A DNA stretch of 64,000 nt from Galerina marginata (GCA_023014335.1 JAECYW010000009.1:868001-932000); one strand, 5' to 3'; counted from the stretch's first letter, positions 22,249-34,813 are shown. Numbers and translations: made by a program. The notes: a model not told the origin generated them from the sequence alone.

Positions 22249-24180
22249 TCATGCAGTAGGCTTTTCTTCAGTCTCTCTTTCCGCGGTCTCTGCTGCAATT
22301 CGAGCGGCGTTGTTTGCCTTCTTGCGGACATACATCTGGATAAGTGGTAGACTTATGCAGGAGATCGCAACCCAGGCGATGAGAATACCGAATGAAAGTC
22401 CAACTGCAATCGATCATCCGTCAACGAAGTCGTTATATTGATAAGTCTGACACAACTTACCTCGATTTTTCGTTCCGAAAACAATTGTACGCATCGCACG
22501 AGATACGTTATAAAACGGCACTGCGTATCCGTAATGGAAGAACTTGGGCATCACCTCCATGGGGAAGACGCAAACGGAGACGTTGACTGAATTGGACATC
22601 AGAATCGACACACACGCGAAAGCACGGCGACATACTGATTATCCATGTTATCATGAAGAAAGGGATTCCTTTCGTTGTTAGAAGTGTCATCAGAGACTCC
22701 AATGCGAGTCCTCTAATAAAACCCCCCTATAAGTTTCTGCCTTCGAAAGTTCGAAAGAAACTTACACAGAAAGCATGCTGGCATAGTTAAGCATCCAGAA
22801 GATAACGAATCCTCCGTGGCCAAATCTGTGCAATGCTAAGTTATCGTTCCAAGCTCGAAAGGAGGAGCACTTACTTGCGAGTTAGCGTCAGCTGGAAAGT
22901 CATACTGAGCAGCGAGTAAAAAAGCTGCAATGAAATTAGAAACAACCTCAATAAAAATGAAAGAATTGACACTTACAGAAATAACAAAGTACGCCCCGAA
23001 CGATGACACGAAACGAAGTGTGATAAGAGATCGCGTGTGCAGTGTCTTGTCCAGTCCCGAGGCCTCACGCGCGCTATGTGTGATCATCTAAGAAAAGAGA
23101 AGTGATTCAAGAGAAGTTGGAGCGATCTGTTTAAAAATACACATACCACTATGAAGAACGACAGGATCAATTGATAGATCAGTCCCACAAAGGTGACCGC
23201 GGTGGCTCTAAAATGCGACAAAATAATCAATTAAATCTCCTCCGAATCTGAGCAAAAATAAACTTACACAGGGATGTCGAATGGGGCTAAGTTCTGGATC
23301 TGATAAGAGATTGGCGCGGTGACGGTTTGGGGGGATGTGGTGAGGATGGAGGCAAGGTTTGTCGAATTTGCGACCTTTTGGGCTGTTTGGATTGCGATCG
23401 CGCCTGAAATGGCTCCTAGAGAAGCTTGAACCTAAATACAGTGGTCAGAAAGTGTAGATTCAGCCTTGAGAGGTACACATACCGACGGCCGAATAAGACT
23501 TCGACTGAGGATATAAATAATGTTAGGGTAATGTCCTAATTGTGATCAGTTCTAAATGAAAGACGTACAATGCATTCTCATTTCTGGCTTCCACTGCGAA
23601 GACTGTTATAGCTTGAGTACCATCATATGACGCGTTGGGTGATATTAACGAGTTTGATAGTCGCGCCGTTGATCCTTCATTTACTGGAAACACTGTCAGA
23701 TAACGTCAAAGGTATGATAAATTCATACGCAACTCGTAATAGCAGTCCATGTGTGTTCGTCCAGGACAGCAGCTCCAACCTCTGAAGGCCCTCCAGGAAA
23801 TTGGGAAGCGGGAATCACAGTCCAGGTAACTTTGGAAAGGCCTGACTGTGAAGTCAAGGCCTGAGCAACGTTTTGCCCGATTAGACCTCCGTCAAAATCC
23901 TGAAGCGAGTATGAAAACGAAGTGCCAAAATTAACCAAAAAAACAAGCGTACCACGACCCAACCAGGCAAGGTATGAGATGGTATCTTCCACAGCGCACC
24001 CCAGAAGATGGAAAAGACACTAAATATAGTGAGGATCATCGCAAAGGAGCCTCCGAGGAATATTTTTAGGTAGACGGCACGAGCGGCTGCAGCTGACCGC
24101 GATTTGTCGGAGAAGCCATGGGTCTGCGCCATGTTATTCTTGAGTATCGACGAAGCGTTCGAGGAGATCGATGCAGGCAT
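22249..24180 (-). CDS. SNG1-like DUF3533 membrane protein, copy B
   Basis: Same family and architecture as copy A. Start ATG at 24180 (MPASISSNASSILKNNMAQT). Then AVYLKIFLGGSFAMILTIFS and FWGALWKIPSHTLPGWVV, an intron, DFDGGLIGQNVAQALTSQSG, and the outer domain with LSNSLISPNASYDG and a TAPISYQIQNLAPFDIPV stretch. C-terminal membrane segments include GHGGFVIFWMLNYASMLS, VSVCVFPMEVMPKFFHYGYA and FGILIAWVAISCISLPLIQM. The tail RKKANNAARIAAETAERETE ends with a stop at 22249. Introns sit at positions corresponding to copy A, so the pair arose by tandem duplication. Sequence divergence is already large, so the duplication is not recent. Confidence 0.85.
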
Positions 24181-26800
24181 GTTAAGTCCTTCGCGACCTT
24201 GGACTGCAAACTGGAGTAGATGGAGGAGAACGACCGATGCACAGATCCTCCTGAGTAGTAGGTGCACATTATATCCCCGCCCTGTCGCGTGCAGGGCTCC
24301 TTTTTGCGGATGGAACGGCTGATATCTATCCGGTAAAGTTTCTGTTAGAGTGCCCTTCCGGTGTGGTCAGCCGTTCTGACACATCGTTTTGATGGGATGT
24401 CAAATGGATCCTCGAACGCGATTGGTCAACCCCAACTGTGCCAAGTCTAAAATCCGGGAAAGGACTGTGGGGATCTTCGAAGTTCGATTTATAAAATCGT
24501 CGTTGGTTTTAACAATTGTTTGAGAACTTGGGTTTTCACTGCAAAAACGACCTGCCAGCAATTGTCCGTTAATATTTATCAAGTTATCGGTTCAGGAACA
24601 AGCTGTTCAGTGCAGGTCACCGAAAATCATCCAGCTGGCTGATCCTCGATAACAGGACAGCACTTACGTCATGTCATTTCATATTTACCGTGCCTCGAAA
24701 GCGTTTCAGACTTTCAGTCGCGTACGCAATGGCTCGGCCTCTGAACGACGGCGAATATGGAAGCGTTGGGGTAATAAATTGGGTGGTTTGCTCGGAAATG
24801 TCTATCCGAAATCCTATGCGCTTGTAGTTGCGACCTCCTCAGAATCGGAAGCCTCGAGCCTTGAGGCGCTGATGGTCTGCACACGGTTCGTGGTCACTAG
24901 TACTGGGCTCGGCCTTTTTGACGGCGGTCAAAATGTCGGGGCACGCTGCAAGCACGCCGTAACTTGAAGCACGCCGTTTGGATTTTGACTGTATATTTTG
25001 CCGTCATTATATGGTGATAAGTACATCTGACTGCAAAATTTATTGGCAAAACACAAGCAACATAACTTGCATTTTGACTCACAGCAAAATAATCTGACTT
25101 CAGTAGTGAGTGACGCAAACACGATGCACCTGCGCTGGAGCCTCGACACTCAACCTGGCTGTCCGTAATATTATGTAATATGTGCTAATAATAATAAATA
25201 GAATTTAGTATAAATTACTAATAAACTCAGCTAACCCTCAGCCGCCTCGGGTTGGCCTCGGGTGTTCTCCAGCTGTCTTGACCAAGACATACCATCTGCT
25301 CCGCAAATTTTTCATCAGAAAACTTGATTATTTGAGCAATGTAACCTTGAACTCGCCAAGGCTCGAGCCCGAATCTCAGGCGCAGAAACCAAATCTTGTC
25401 GACAAAGTCGAGGGATTTGCTTTGGGTTTGCTCTTGAAGACCTCTCCAACTTTGGATATCTGTTTTATACTACCGACATGATCTATCTAGGATGTCAACT
25501 CTCAGTAACCCAGTCCAGTTATCAGTAAGGTCGCTCTCGTGCTAGTACCCAGCACGCGTTCTGCAACCCACCCTTGTTTCGTCCGACTTTCAATCGCCCA
25601 CCGACATGTAGCCCAATTACTTGTCTAACTAATGCGCCACAGCTGGATGATTATAGCTGCCGATCCACCTTCTGGTCTTTGACTTTCGCTACGGTCTCTA
25701 ACGGTCATTCTGGCATTGCTCAATCGCTCTGCAAATCAACCATGAATGTATCTGTCGACTTTCATATACCTGTCGACGTCGAAGACATCCCCCGCTTTGC
25801 GAAATGTCTTAGAACGAAGTTCTCATGGGGAAGAGGCACCTCTGCTCTCGGGTCCGCCTACGATGATCTATTTATTTTTACTCTTCTATGATCCTTCAAT
25901 GTTGTGGAAAGCATAGCAATGTCATTTTCTGTGATGTTTCCAGATGAGGCTCTTACTAACACTTCTTCATCTAGAAATCTATCCATTTCTGCCTCCAATG
26001 CCTTGCTCGTTTTTAACCTCCTCACTATAGCTGTCTTAGAATCACTGGGCATCATGGTCATCGGACCGTGGCTTGCGAGTTCCCTTTCAAGATCCGAACC
26101 TGTCGGCTTCCTCAGTGTTCCAACCCACCTATTGACGGAGGTGTCCCTTGATAATGTTTGATTCCCAGAAGATGCTGGTAGAAATCCTTACGCTCGTTCC
26201 AACACTACTTTTTATATCAGTCAACGAAAATAACCCTCTCCAGGCGACGCGCAGGTGACAGAAAACCTTACGTTGGCGCTGGAGATGCAAACTGAAGATT
26301 GCTTCCTCTGCCCAAAGCGTCTTTGAAACTTTCATATCCGACTCATCATGATATCGATTCTGATAATCGAATTTGACAGATCTTCATCACATGACAAGGA
26401 TATCCAGGGGATGAAGCTTAAAGGACTGAGGTCCTGCAAATCTGAAGGATTGACAGCTCGTATTTTTTCGAAGTAATTAATAGCGACATGTCGCTCATAA
26501 AGCAAGGTCATGCTCCCATTAGGTGGCTTAGTGGGACTTTCATAAATATTGAGTTAATAGAGAAGGTCGGCCCCGACTCCGAACACGTCTATTCCGTGAT
26601 CCTACTCCAAGCACAAAGCATACAAAGCTAGTAATACATACAGGTAGCTAAAAGTACAAACTAATTTATACAACATAGAAGGTAGAGGATCATAACACAG
26701 TCAATAATATTACAGGTACATTTGGGTCGATATTGAATAATGAAGGCGCGGTCGTTACTGTACAAAAGCAAAATCATTCGTTGAAAGTCAAGCGGTTGTC
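24181..26800. other. 2.6-kb stretch, no recognised gene
   Basis: AT-rich, with small frames on both strands. The best is on the minus strand at 25858-26061 (MTMMPSDSKTAIVRRLKTSK...), helical and charged, open further upstream and possibly spliced to 26129-26335; no family was recognised and it could be chance. A run of A/T words (TAATAATAATAAATA) lies near 25180. The short direct repeat AAGCACGCCGT occurs twice near 24950-24980. Confidence 0.4.
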
Positions 26801-28463
26801 CTAGATGTTGAAGCCGATGCGAACCCATTCGCCAGCAGAAGCAGGGTAATTGATAGCAAAGTCTCTTACCCTGGTCATCGTTAAATTAATAAACTCTTCG
26901 CTGAATAAAACGCGGTCGGCCCAAGGCTGAGAGAACCTCAGAGCGACGACGTGTTCGAGCTGTAGCAAGCTCTGGACGTCTGAGGCGTCCGTTACGTGTT
27001 TTTCAAATTTGTATGGTTCCGGCATACGTCTATGGTCGTCCCATCCCTGGAGCTTTTGGAGGAGGAGGACCGAGAAAGGAACGACGGGTAAACCGCCCTT
27101 CCACTTGATGTTATAATTGGATAGACATGGAAGGTACATTGTTCCAGGAAGGAGAACGTCGATTTTGCACTTATCTTTATGGAAAGTGCAGCTCGGGGCC
27201 AACTCGCCACCGACGAGGAAGTAGAGGACTTTATATGTAGCGTGCGGATTTTTGGCAGCTTCTAAGCAAAAGTTCTCTGGGTCGCCGTTACTGATAGTCT
27301 GCTTTAGCCATTCCGCTGTCATAAACCGCCCTACCGGCGGGAAGGCGATTATGTCGATGTCGTTGGGTGCCCGCTCATTCCCATACAAGTAACAAGCTAA
27401 ACTGCCGAATAGCGCGGATTCGATTCCTAGGTTGTGCAAGATATCGACCACCTTCTTGGCCACGAGGGTTATGACTTCTGTGCGGAATTGGGCGGCGGTC
27501 TTGACCTCGGGCGAAGAGGGCGACCAGGAGGTATGGTCTGGAGATGGGACTGCTTGGGGTTGTGTAGAATCCACATTTGGAGCATCGGAGGAGGAATGTC
27601 CCGTGGGAGATGATTGAACCTCGTGATGCTGCTCATCTTGATCTTTAACGTCAAAATCAAGCGTCTGAAGCCGTGGTGTGACGTCTAGAACTGGTGTTCC
27701 ATTAGGATGAACCAAGCTAATGAGGGATTTTGAGTGCCGACAAGCTCGTATCAGGGGGGATAATCCAGAGGCAAATTCTGGAAAAATGGAGGACGCCCGC
27801 AAGAAACATTCTAGGGCTTCTAAACGGAAGGACTTGTCCCCTGGTGGACTAAATGACAGAGTTGACGTAGGTAGTAACAAACGGAGCTTCTGGTATAACT
27901 TTTTCGGAGGTCGCCGGGCGAAGTCGTTCTTGTTAATCGCTGAGTCGTATTGGGATAGTATGTCGTCGAGGAGGGTCATTACGATGGCGAACAGTGAAAG
28001 GACAGGTAGTCCGTCAACTCGTTTGGTGAGTTCCGAACGGTATTGTGGAGGGGGTGGATTCCGGACACCGATGAGCTCGAAATCGCAATGCATCTTCTTC
28101 GGTGATAAGACTGTGGAGTCGTAATAGGATAGAACATCGCTCTTGTCTTTCCGCTGCCGTGCTCGGAATTTGGCTGGATCGGTATCCACTAGATATTTCG
28201 CTACATTGTCTATCGACAGGAAGCCTTCCAATGGCGGTGAAATGACGAGTTTTACATCCTGTAAAGCCAACAATCAGGATAAAATGTCGATGACAAACGT
28301 TCGAAAAGACGAGGCTAACCTTCGGTACAACTTTGCTTCCTTGAAGAAAGCCCGCCATCTCGTGTGTCAGAATACAAGTGAAGCCCCGCTGTTCGAGGGC
28401 TTTGACCAAATCGCGGGCAGCATTAGAGACGATGGTCTTTCTGCTCATAGATGACTTGACCAT
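26801..28463 (-). CDS. nucleotidyltransferase-superfamily protein with two NTase-like domains
   Basis: Start ATG at 28463 (MVKSSMSRKTIVSNAARDLV). One 61-nt intron (28259-28319) joins GSKVVPK to DVKLVISPPLEGFLSID. The C-terminal half has the NTase signature ALFGSLACYLYGNERAPNDIDIIAF, i.e. GS followed by D-x-D, and a later acidic strand KCKIDVLLPG that may supply the third carboxylate. The N-terminal half repeats the same layout in degenerate form: LTHEMAGFLQGSKVVPKDVKLVI, without the GS pair and with only one Asp. A Ser/Pro-rich linker (about 27480-27650) separates the halves. About 540 residues. Substrate is unknown; in fungi such proteins are often annotated only as NTase-fold. The active half looks catalytically competent, the other half not. 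Confidence 0.75.
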
Positions 28464-28574
28464 AGTGGTGGTGAAGGTAAGAGGATGGTTCGATTCCGAC
28501 TCGGGAGTCACAATAAAGCATGGGAACCCTTCAAATTTACCATGAGGCCGGGCCTGGCAATATCCGACACAGAT

Positions 28575-29013
28575 TTAGACGAGAAGGTTAGATGACTCTT
28601 TATCCCCACGGGCGTCAATCAGGAACGGTATGCCTGGACGCTTTAGAGGCTTTGAGGTAGGTATCGAAACAGATACTGTGAAACGAGAGGCGTCAGCAGA
28701 TGGGTATGTGGAGAGGAATCAGAATTGCAGATGGATATCGTTACGTACCACTCCATGTCATTGTTATTTTCACGGAACAAGGTTCGGGACAGCGGCGCGA
28801 TGCTATTTCAAGACGAACGCACATGACAGTCGGTTCACGATTCGGTGCCGTCGACTCAGACTTCCTCTGCCTTTGCCTTTGGAATTGTAGTCTTAATGCC
28901 TTGAGCACATCACTCATTTTTGAAATGGAGACCTGAGTGCTCTTCTTCAGTCTGAGTAATAATCGGATCAATGTGTGGTGACAAACGTACCTCATCTGAG
29001 TATCCTTCTTCAT
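28575..29013 (-). CDS. hypothetical small protein, two introns
   Basis: Not recognised. Conceptual splicing from ATG 29013 gives MKKDTQMR, an intron (GTACGT...ACTCAG), then LKKSTQVSISKMSDVLKALR and a basic Gln/Arg-rich helix. After ITMTWS another GTACGT donor opens an intron ending TTTCACAG, then VSIPTSKPLKRPGIPFLIDA and a stop at 28575. About 108 residues. Both introns have clean donor and acceptor sites and keep one frame, the main reason for the call. It lies head-to-tail just upstream of the NTase gene. Confidence 0.4.
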
Positions 29014-29049
29014 ATTGCTGAATTAACGATCTTACAGGTCCGAACTTCA

Positions 29050-30412
29050 GGAGCATTACGACGACTTTGAGGTGGGTGTGAGAGTAATCGGTGACTTCGC
29101 AACATGGGCTCCATAGATAGATAATCTAACTCAAATCGGCTGGCTGACAGTTAATTATTGCAGTTCGGTTGGCGAAGAAAGGTTCTGGGATGACGACGTT
29201 TAGCACGAAAAGGAAAAGGGTGAGGAAGAACTGACATTATATTTGTAAGTCTAAATTGTGTTAACACTGTTATGCGATGCTGAGCCTTGGCCGGTGCAGT
29301 GACAAATTGGTTGAGACTCGTCCTAAAAGCATCTTGCAGGCTGGAGAATAATGATCAGGCGTGTCTTGGACCAACAAGTGCACACTGCTGTCACTCCCAA
29401 TACCCACTATGATCTTCTGAGGGTGGCAGGTGGCGTTTTCCCGGGCGTATGAGGGAGGTATTGTCCCTAAGGCTGCATTTCCGTCTAAGGCTACTCTGAG
29501 GGAATCGAGTAGGTACATCGCCGCAAGAAAGCATTAGCAGTAGATTCGGACGTCCATACCATGCCTAAGAGTTGGGCCGTACTGGCTCGTTGATCCATCA
29601 CACGACTGCCCGCTTTTGCCTCTGAGGCTTCTCTGCAGCAGGATCATTAAAGGATGCTTTAAAATTGATTCAAGTTACATACATGGCTGTGGCGATCTTA
29701 ATTTCTTGTTGAACGTTTGTATAAGAGCTTTGAGATTGAATATACCTGGAGCATTACGACGACTTTGAGGTGGGTGTGAGAGTGATTGGTGACTTCGCAA
29801 CATGGGCTCCATAGATAGATAATCTAACTCGAATCGGTTGGCTGACAGTTAGGTATTGCAGTTCGGTTGGGAAAGAAAGGTTCTGGGATGACGACCTTTA
29901 GCACGAAAAGGAATAGAGTGAGGAAAAATTGACATTATACATTTGGTGGTCAATATTATAACACCATTATGCGATGCTGACCCTTTGGCCGGTGCAGTGA
30001 CAAATTGATTGAGACTCATCCTAAAAGCATCTTGTGCATTCGGGCGGGAGAATAATGATCAGGCGTGTCTTGGGCCAACAAGTGCCACTGCTGTCACTCC
30101 CAATACCCACATCCTCTGAGGGTAGCTGGTGGCGCTTTCCCGGGCGTAAACGTATTGTCCCTAAGGCTGCATTTCCGCTTAAGGCTACGCTGAGGGGAAT
30201 CGAGTAGGTGCATGGCCCCAAGAAAGCATTAGCAGTAGATTTGGACGTCCATGCCATGCCTAAGAGTTGGTCCGTACTGGCTCGTCGATCTATCACACGA
30301 CTGCCCACTTTTGCCTCTGAGGCTTTTCTGCAGCAGGATCATTAAAGGATGTTTTAAAATTGATTTAAGTTACATACATGGCTGTTGGTATAAGAGCTTT
30401 GGGATTGAATAT
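29050..30412. repeat. 0.7-kb tandem duplication
   Basis: Two direct copies, 29050-29747 and 29748-30412, sharing long near-identical stretches. Both begin GGAGCATTACGACGACTTTG and end near TATAAGAGCTTTG.GATTGAAT. Differences are scattered substitutions and small gaps; copy 2 has lost about 30 bp near its end. Related minus-strand frames (29270-29518, 30021-30308) share words such as NAALGTI but are broken differently in each copy, so the unit is probably noncoding or a decayed gene. Confidence 0.85.
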
Positions 30413-30444
30413 TGAGACCTGAGGTTGGGAATCCACGTTGAGTC

Positions 30445-30560
30445 GGTTGGTAGTAGTAGTAGTAGTAGCGTGGTCCAATGGCCGGACACCGGGTTTCAGG
30501 GGAGTAAGTTCGAAGCCGGTACCACCGTCACGGTCCGTGGCGCAATTTGATCTTTGCCTC
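30445..30560 (-). other. tRNA-derived SINE-like segment with simple-repeat tail
   Basis: On the minus strand a TTGCGCCACGGACCG box A-like motif is followed by GGCTTCGAAC (box B-like), and the segment ends in a (TAC)n run at about 30448-30470. A related motif, TTGCCCAACGGACCG, occurs on the minus strand near 38660 with a (CATC)n run downstream. Pol III boxes plus simple-repeat tail suggest a SINE family; body lengths are uncertain. Confidence 0.35.
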
Positions 30561-31212
30561 TGATATTCAGAACACTCATCCAATTCTCTCGAATTTACAG
30601 CCTTTTGAAGGCCCGGGGTTTGAATACGAGTTTTACATAAAGGGATGACTTCGTCATCGTGGCCTTGCTGTGTGGTTCACATTGTGGTGACGAACAAAAG
30701 ATACAATTTTATGTAAAGTTCATCAGCCAGAACGACATGTTTTTACGCCACTCGTCGCCAACCTGCGGTTGGCTCCTCGCGGCGTTGACGAAGAGTTAAT
30801 ACTATATGTAGAGCTTTCTGTTAATTTCAATTTTCAAATGTGAAGAATTTAAACTAGGGGTGTCAGAACGTATAGCAATACAAAAAAGGGTGCTTAGTTC
30901 TAGCAAGGCTCGGGAGCGCGTTGAGCAGGCGCAGGGTATCCTGCTGCGTGACCACAAGTCTGTACATACAAGGCATTACTACAACAAGGAGGGGGGGGGG
31001 GGGGGGGGCAGAAAAACGGCCGAATACGATGTGGAGCGCATGCATCCAACAAAGTTGGCTTCCGAGTGTCACGGTAAAAAAACAAAACAATAAACCATTT
31101 CAGAAAAGAATGAGATACAACTCTGGCGGTTATGATTTGACTTGAGATGCGCTCCTAAGACGGTGACTGAAGGAGGTTGGGAAAGCAAAACGAAAGCACC
31201 GAACGCCTTGAA
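30561..31212. other. intergenic with an 18-bp poly-G run
   Basis: No gene recognised. A homopolymer of 18 G lies at 30991-31008. A hairpin-prone CCAACCTGCGGTTGG occurs near 30760. The frames spanning the poly-G are artefacts of low complexity. Confidence 0.55.
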
Positions 31213-31278
31213 TTTGGTTGAGCTTGACTCAAGGACACCAAATAAACAAGTTGCAGAAAACTTTGCGAAAGGTCAAGG
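31213..31278. repeat. tandem-repeat unit left of the MULE
   Basis: Contains GGTTGAGCTTGAC and AACAAGTTGCAGAAAACTTT, found again at about 34838-34905 right of the transposon; a third partial unit follows at about 34918. The MULE split this roughly 90-bp repeat array. The last nine bases, AGGTCAAGG (31270-31278), recur as the first nine after the element. Confidence 0.75.
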
Positions 31279-34200
31279 AGTTGTTCAGTTTTCGCCTCAA
31301 ACCTTATTTCTTTTGGGAAACACAGCCACCCGATTTCCCGCCCTTGTTGATTATTTGGCTGGCCTTCTCAATTAGGATGCTGACTCTGAGTGATGACGTG
31401 TTGGCCCCCAGCGTTGACTCCCGCCTTCCACAACGTCTTGTACGTCGTGGAAGGTGGCGGACCATTGTTAAGCACTCGTAGGTAGTTGTATCTGAGTTAA
31501 TGAATACATTGTTTGTTAAGAAAAAGGTTCGAGATTGAGAATTATCAATACACACGAGCAAGTCGGCGCCGCGGCGGTCATGCTCGCAAAGGCATTTCAA
31601 CACCAAAAGGCTCACCTAAGAAGCAAATCTGAACAACTTCGTGATAGAAAGAAGGGTTTGGTATCATGGGCATGTAATTATACAAATCTATAGGTTACAA
31701 TAGGGGTAGTATCATTATTTACTCTAGTACAAAAATGTTTTGTCGCGATAATAGGAGCGCGGTCCAGCCGGCGCCAGTGATTGGGAGTCGGGTGGGGTGG
31801 GAGTCATTGTTGGCGGCTGCGATGGACCCAATACATAGGAAGGAAGAGAAGCGGCTGGCACTTGCGCTGGCCTCTGGCTTGGCGTCGCCATTTGTTGAGT
31901 AACCCGACTGCAAAGAGCAAAAAAGTGTCAGAAAAAGAGTCAGAAGAGCAGTTGAAAATCGTATGCAGCTAACCTGGCAGGCGCTTCAACCGCAATATCT
32001 TTCTTCACTTTCTTCCCGCTTTGCTCTCCGCCTCCATATCCGTCACCAATCCGCTTCTTCCGGGTCTTCTGGGCGGGCATCATCGCCGCTTGAGTTTCAG
32101 GCCAGGAATTGAGTCGGGGGGAAAGACGCTTCGCAGTTGGAAGGAGGCTGCAACCGTCTTGGAAAGATCCAAGCATTCTATCAAGTAGTCCCTCGAGTTC
32201 GTCGTCACCTCGACTAACACTTGCGCTCTCTCGGCGCATACATGCTGCAAGAGTTTCCAGTTTCTCGACGAGGCGCAAACGATCCAAGTCTCGGTTGAGG
32301 TCCACAGCAGCGAGAGGAGCTGTCGATTCAGATACGCAGGATGTCGTTAAGGCTAGATCATCAAGAGAAAGCGGGGGAGCGTCCGCAGACTCAAAACTAG
32401 TCGCCAGGTCTTCGAGTGCGGTGTGTGTGGCGTCGTCTGATGAGGGAAAATGCCTTTGCACCGCAGCTATATGCTTACAAAAGTTGATGGCAGGGAAGTC
32501 TTGACATGTGCAGGTGTAAAGGAGAATGTCAACTTCGTAGAAACGGTCGGAGGTAGACGTGGATTTTACGATATAATGAGGAGAGTCGGGTCCGTCGTCA
32601 TCCGGGTTTATCACTGGCGCCATAATTTCGCTGACAGAAATATCCAGGCTGCGCTCCAGAATCGCCTTTCGTTTCTTTACTTCAAGGTTCGGTCCTTCAA
32701 ACCCGATAGATTCGCGTCCAGCCTTGACTGAGTAATAATGTATAATTTTGCACAGCAAGATGTACAGAAGGTGGTCGAGTCGGCGATTTCGACGGCCTTC
32801 GAGAAACTTTCCCTTCAAGACATGATGCCAGCTGCCAAAAGATTGTGAGAATGACGAGAGGGTAATGCGACATTGTAAAACTTACGCTTCTAGAAGCATA
32901 TTTGTATCACTTTGCTGGAATATTGGACGTCCCTTGCGATTCACGGCAGACCACATCGGTTGAAATTCAGCCGTCATCCAATACTCAAGCAAATACGCGA
33001 GGAAGTCCTTTGGAGCAAGTACCTGAATCTCCAGCCAGGCCAGCGCAAACTCCTTTGGGCATTCAATACGAACCCAAGCTTTAAGTTTAGTCCAGAGAAC
33101 AGGATGCTTTGAGGTGACCAGATGTTGTTGCCAAGCGTGAAGTACGTGCCACCAGCACAGGAGCAGAATCGAGGTGGGGAAGTATAACTTGAGGGCCTTT
33201 AGCTGCGCAAGATCACGGTCACTCATCAACCAACGTGGAATAACGAGCACACTGCGCCCTCGTACAAGACAGATAAAATAACCGAGCGTTTCTGCTGTTC
33301 CGTTAGATGCCAGCATCCATGCGATGGGAACGCCTATCCACGTCGTATACCTCGTTAAATCGGGAACAAAAAGACATACATAAGGAAGCTTACCGTGACC
33401 CCAGTTGTTGCGCACAAGTAGCGTGAATAACGTAAGATTTTCGTACATTGTCGTGTTGTGAGTCCCGTCCATAAACAGAATATTTGAGCCATACAAGCGA
33501 TATTGTTCAACTTGCCAAGGTGTTTGTATCATCAAAGTAAACGTATCTGGACGCAGATTTGATCCGGGCGGAACTGGGCAAGCAACAGATTTGAAACCCA
33601 AGAGACTGTCAGCGGCGCGAATCTTCTCGACCCATTTAAGTAGCGAAGGTCCGTCGCTTTTGTCGAAGCGAATCATCTCGGCCTGGATCGCCTTCTCGAT
33701 GCGCCGTACATCAGCAAGAACAATAAAGTCATTTCGGCGGGGCACCTTCCCGCTAGGCTCGTAGAATCTAAGGTCGTCATTTTCTGGAGTGGCATCGAGC
33801 CCGCGATGTAGCAGATCAAGCTTTAAAAATAGTAATTAGAAGCGCCCGTCCGGAGAAGATGGGTTTGACTTACAATGTGACTAGAATCGACCTTCCCGCG
33901 AACCATGGCAGCAATCCAGTTGCGCGTATTCCGCGAAATACTCGTGTATTTAATGTTTTCGAGACCGGTGGGGTGGTTGTGATCTGCGCGATATCTTCCT
34001 AGCACGGTTTCCGTATTGTGATATGTCTTTACAACAAGCGAACATCTGCAGTGCGTAATTTTACTGTCGACCTTCCGTTCCCAGTGTGGATTCTTTTTCT
34101 CATAAGTCTTCTGCCCGCCGGTTCCTGCCCGAGAGCAGACATATCGCTTTCTTTCTGCATACTTCTGCTTCCCAGTAAGTGTCTGGACCTTCCGAAGTTC

Positions 34201-34813
34201 AATTGACAACGCGTCTTCCTCCTCTTCGAGAAACCGCTCAAAATCTCGCCAAGAGTCCCAAGTTTTGTTGAACCGTCCTGACCGTCTATCACTGTCGTAG
34301 TCTCCATATTCGAAGCGCGTGTCCGAGTCAAGAACACGGTCAGGGTCGAAGCTCAAGATCCCGAGGCCCGAGGTGAAGTCAAAACACGCAGGCACATATC
34401 CGGATGAAGTTCCTGGGTCGCCAAGAGGAGAAGAGACAACGTGGTTGACCTGGAAGCTCCCATAAGACATCGAAAGTGCCCACTCAAATAGAGCAGCCTG
34501 GCAGAAAGGCCGCCGGCCAGCCGTTGGCGTCTGGCGGCACCGCGGGGAAAGAGAACGTGCAGCGAATTAAGACTAGGTATCAGCCGAGAGCCAAGGCAGG
34601 TACACGCCAAACCAGCAACAGCGAGTCGGCGCGGCGATGTCGTCAGGTTGTGGAAATAGAATCAGGAGACGAAGCGCGTACGCGACGCGAGTTTGACCAT
34701 CACATGATGGAGGGCCCGGAAAGCAAACACAAGCAATTCAAGGCGGCAGCCCGACGGATTATTTTTAGCTCGTTCCAAATTCGGATCCAGTCTGAGGCGA
34801 AATCTCAAAAGTG
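31279..34813. mobile_element. complete Mutator-like (MULE) DNA transposon, 3.5 kb
   Basis: Bounded by the 9-bp direct repeat AGGTCAAGG (31270-31278 and 34814-34822), the target-duplication length expected for Mutator elements. The 24-bp ends are inverted copies matching at 17 positions, with a perfect TTTCGCCTCA core; the outermost three bases do not match. The interior encodes one transposase gene on the minus strand with no stops in the exons. The flanking tandem repeat lets the empty site be rebuilt, which supports the boundaries. Confidence 0.8.
31724..34470 (-). CDS. MULE transposase (FAR1-type zinc finger, DDE domain, SWIM finger)
   Basis: Cuts and pastes the surrounding element. Start ATG at 34470 (MSYGSFQVNHVVSSPLGD). 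Exon 1 carries a FAR1/WRKY-GCM1-like DNA-binding finger (YVCSRAGTGG...HCRCSL...DHNHPTG). After an intron at about 33810-33870, exon 2 (to 32882) carries the catalytic core: ILFMDGTHNT (first Asp), WLMSDRDLAQLKAL (second Asp) and CWWHVLHAW. It continues through SDTNMLLEA, joined across a short intron to WHHVLKGKFLEGRRNRRLDH. A SWIM zinc finger, CTCQDFPAINFCKHI, follows. A last intron near 31920-31975 leads to a Pro/Ser-rich tail ending DKTFLY-stop at 31724. No frame-breaking stop was seen, so it may be active. Confidence 0.87.
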
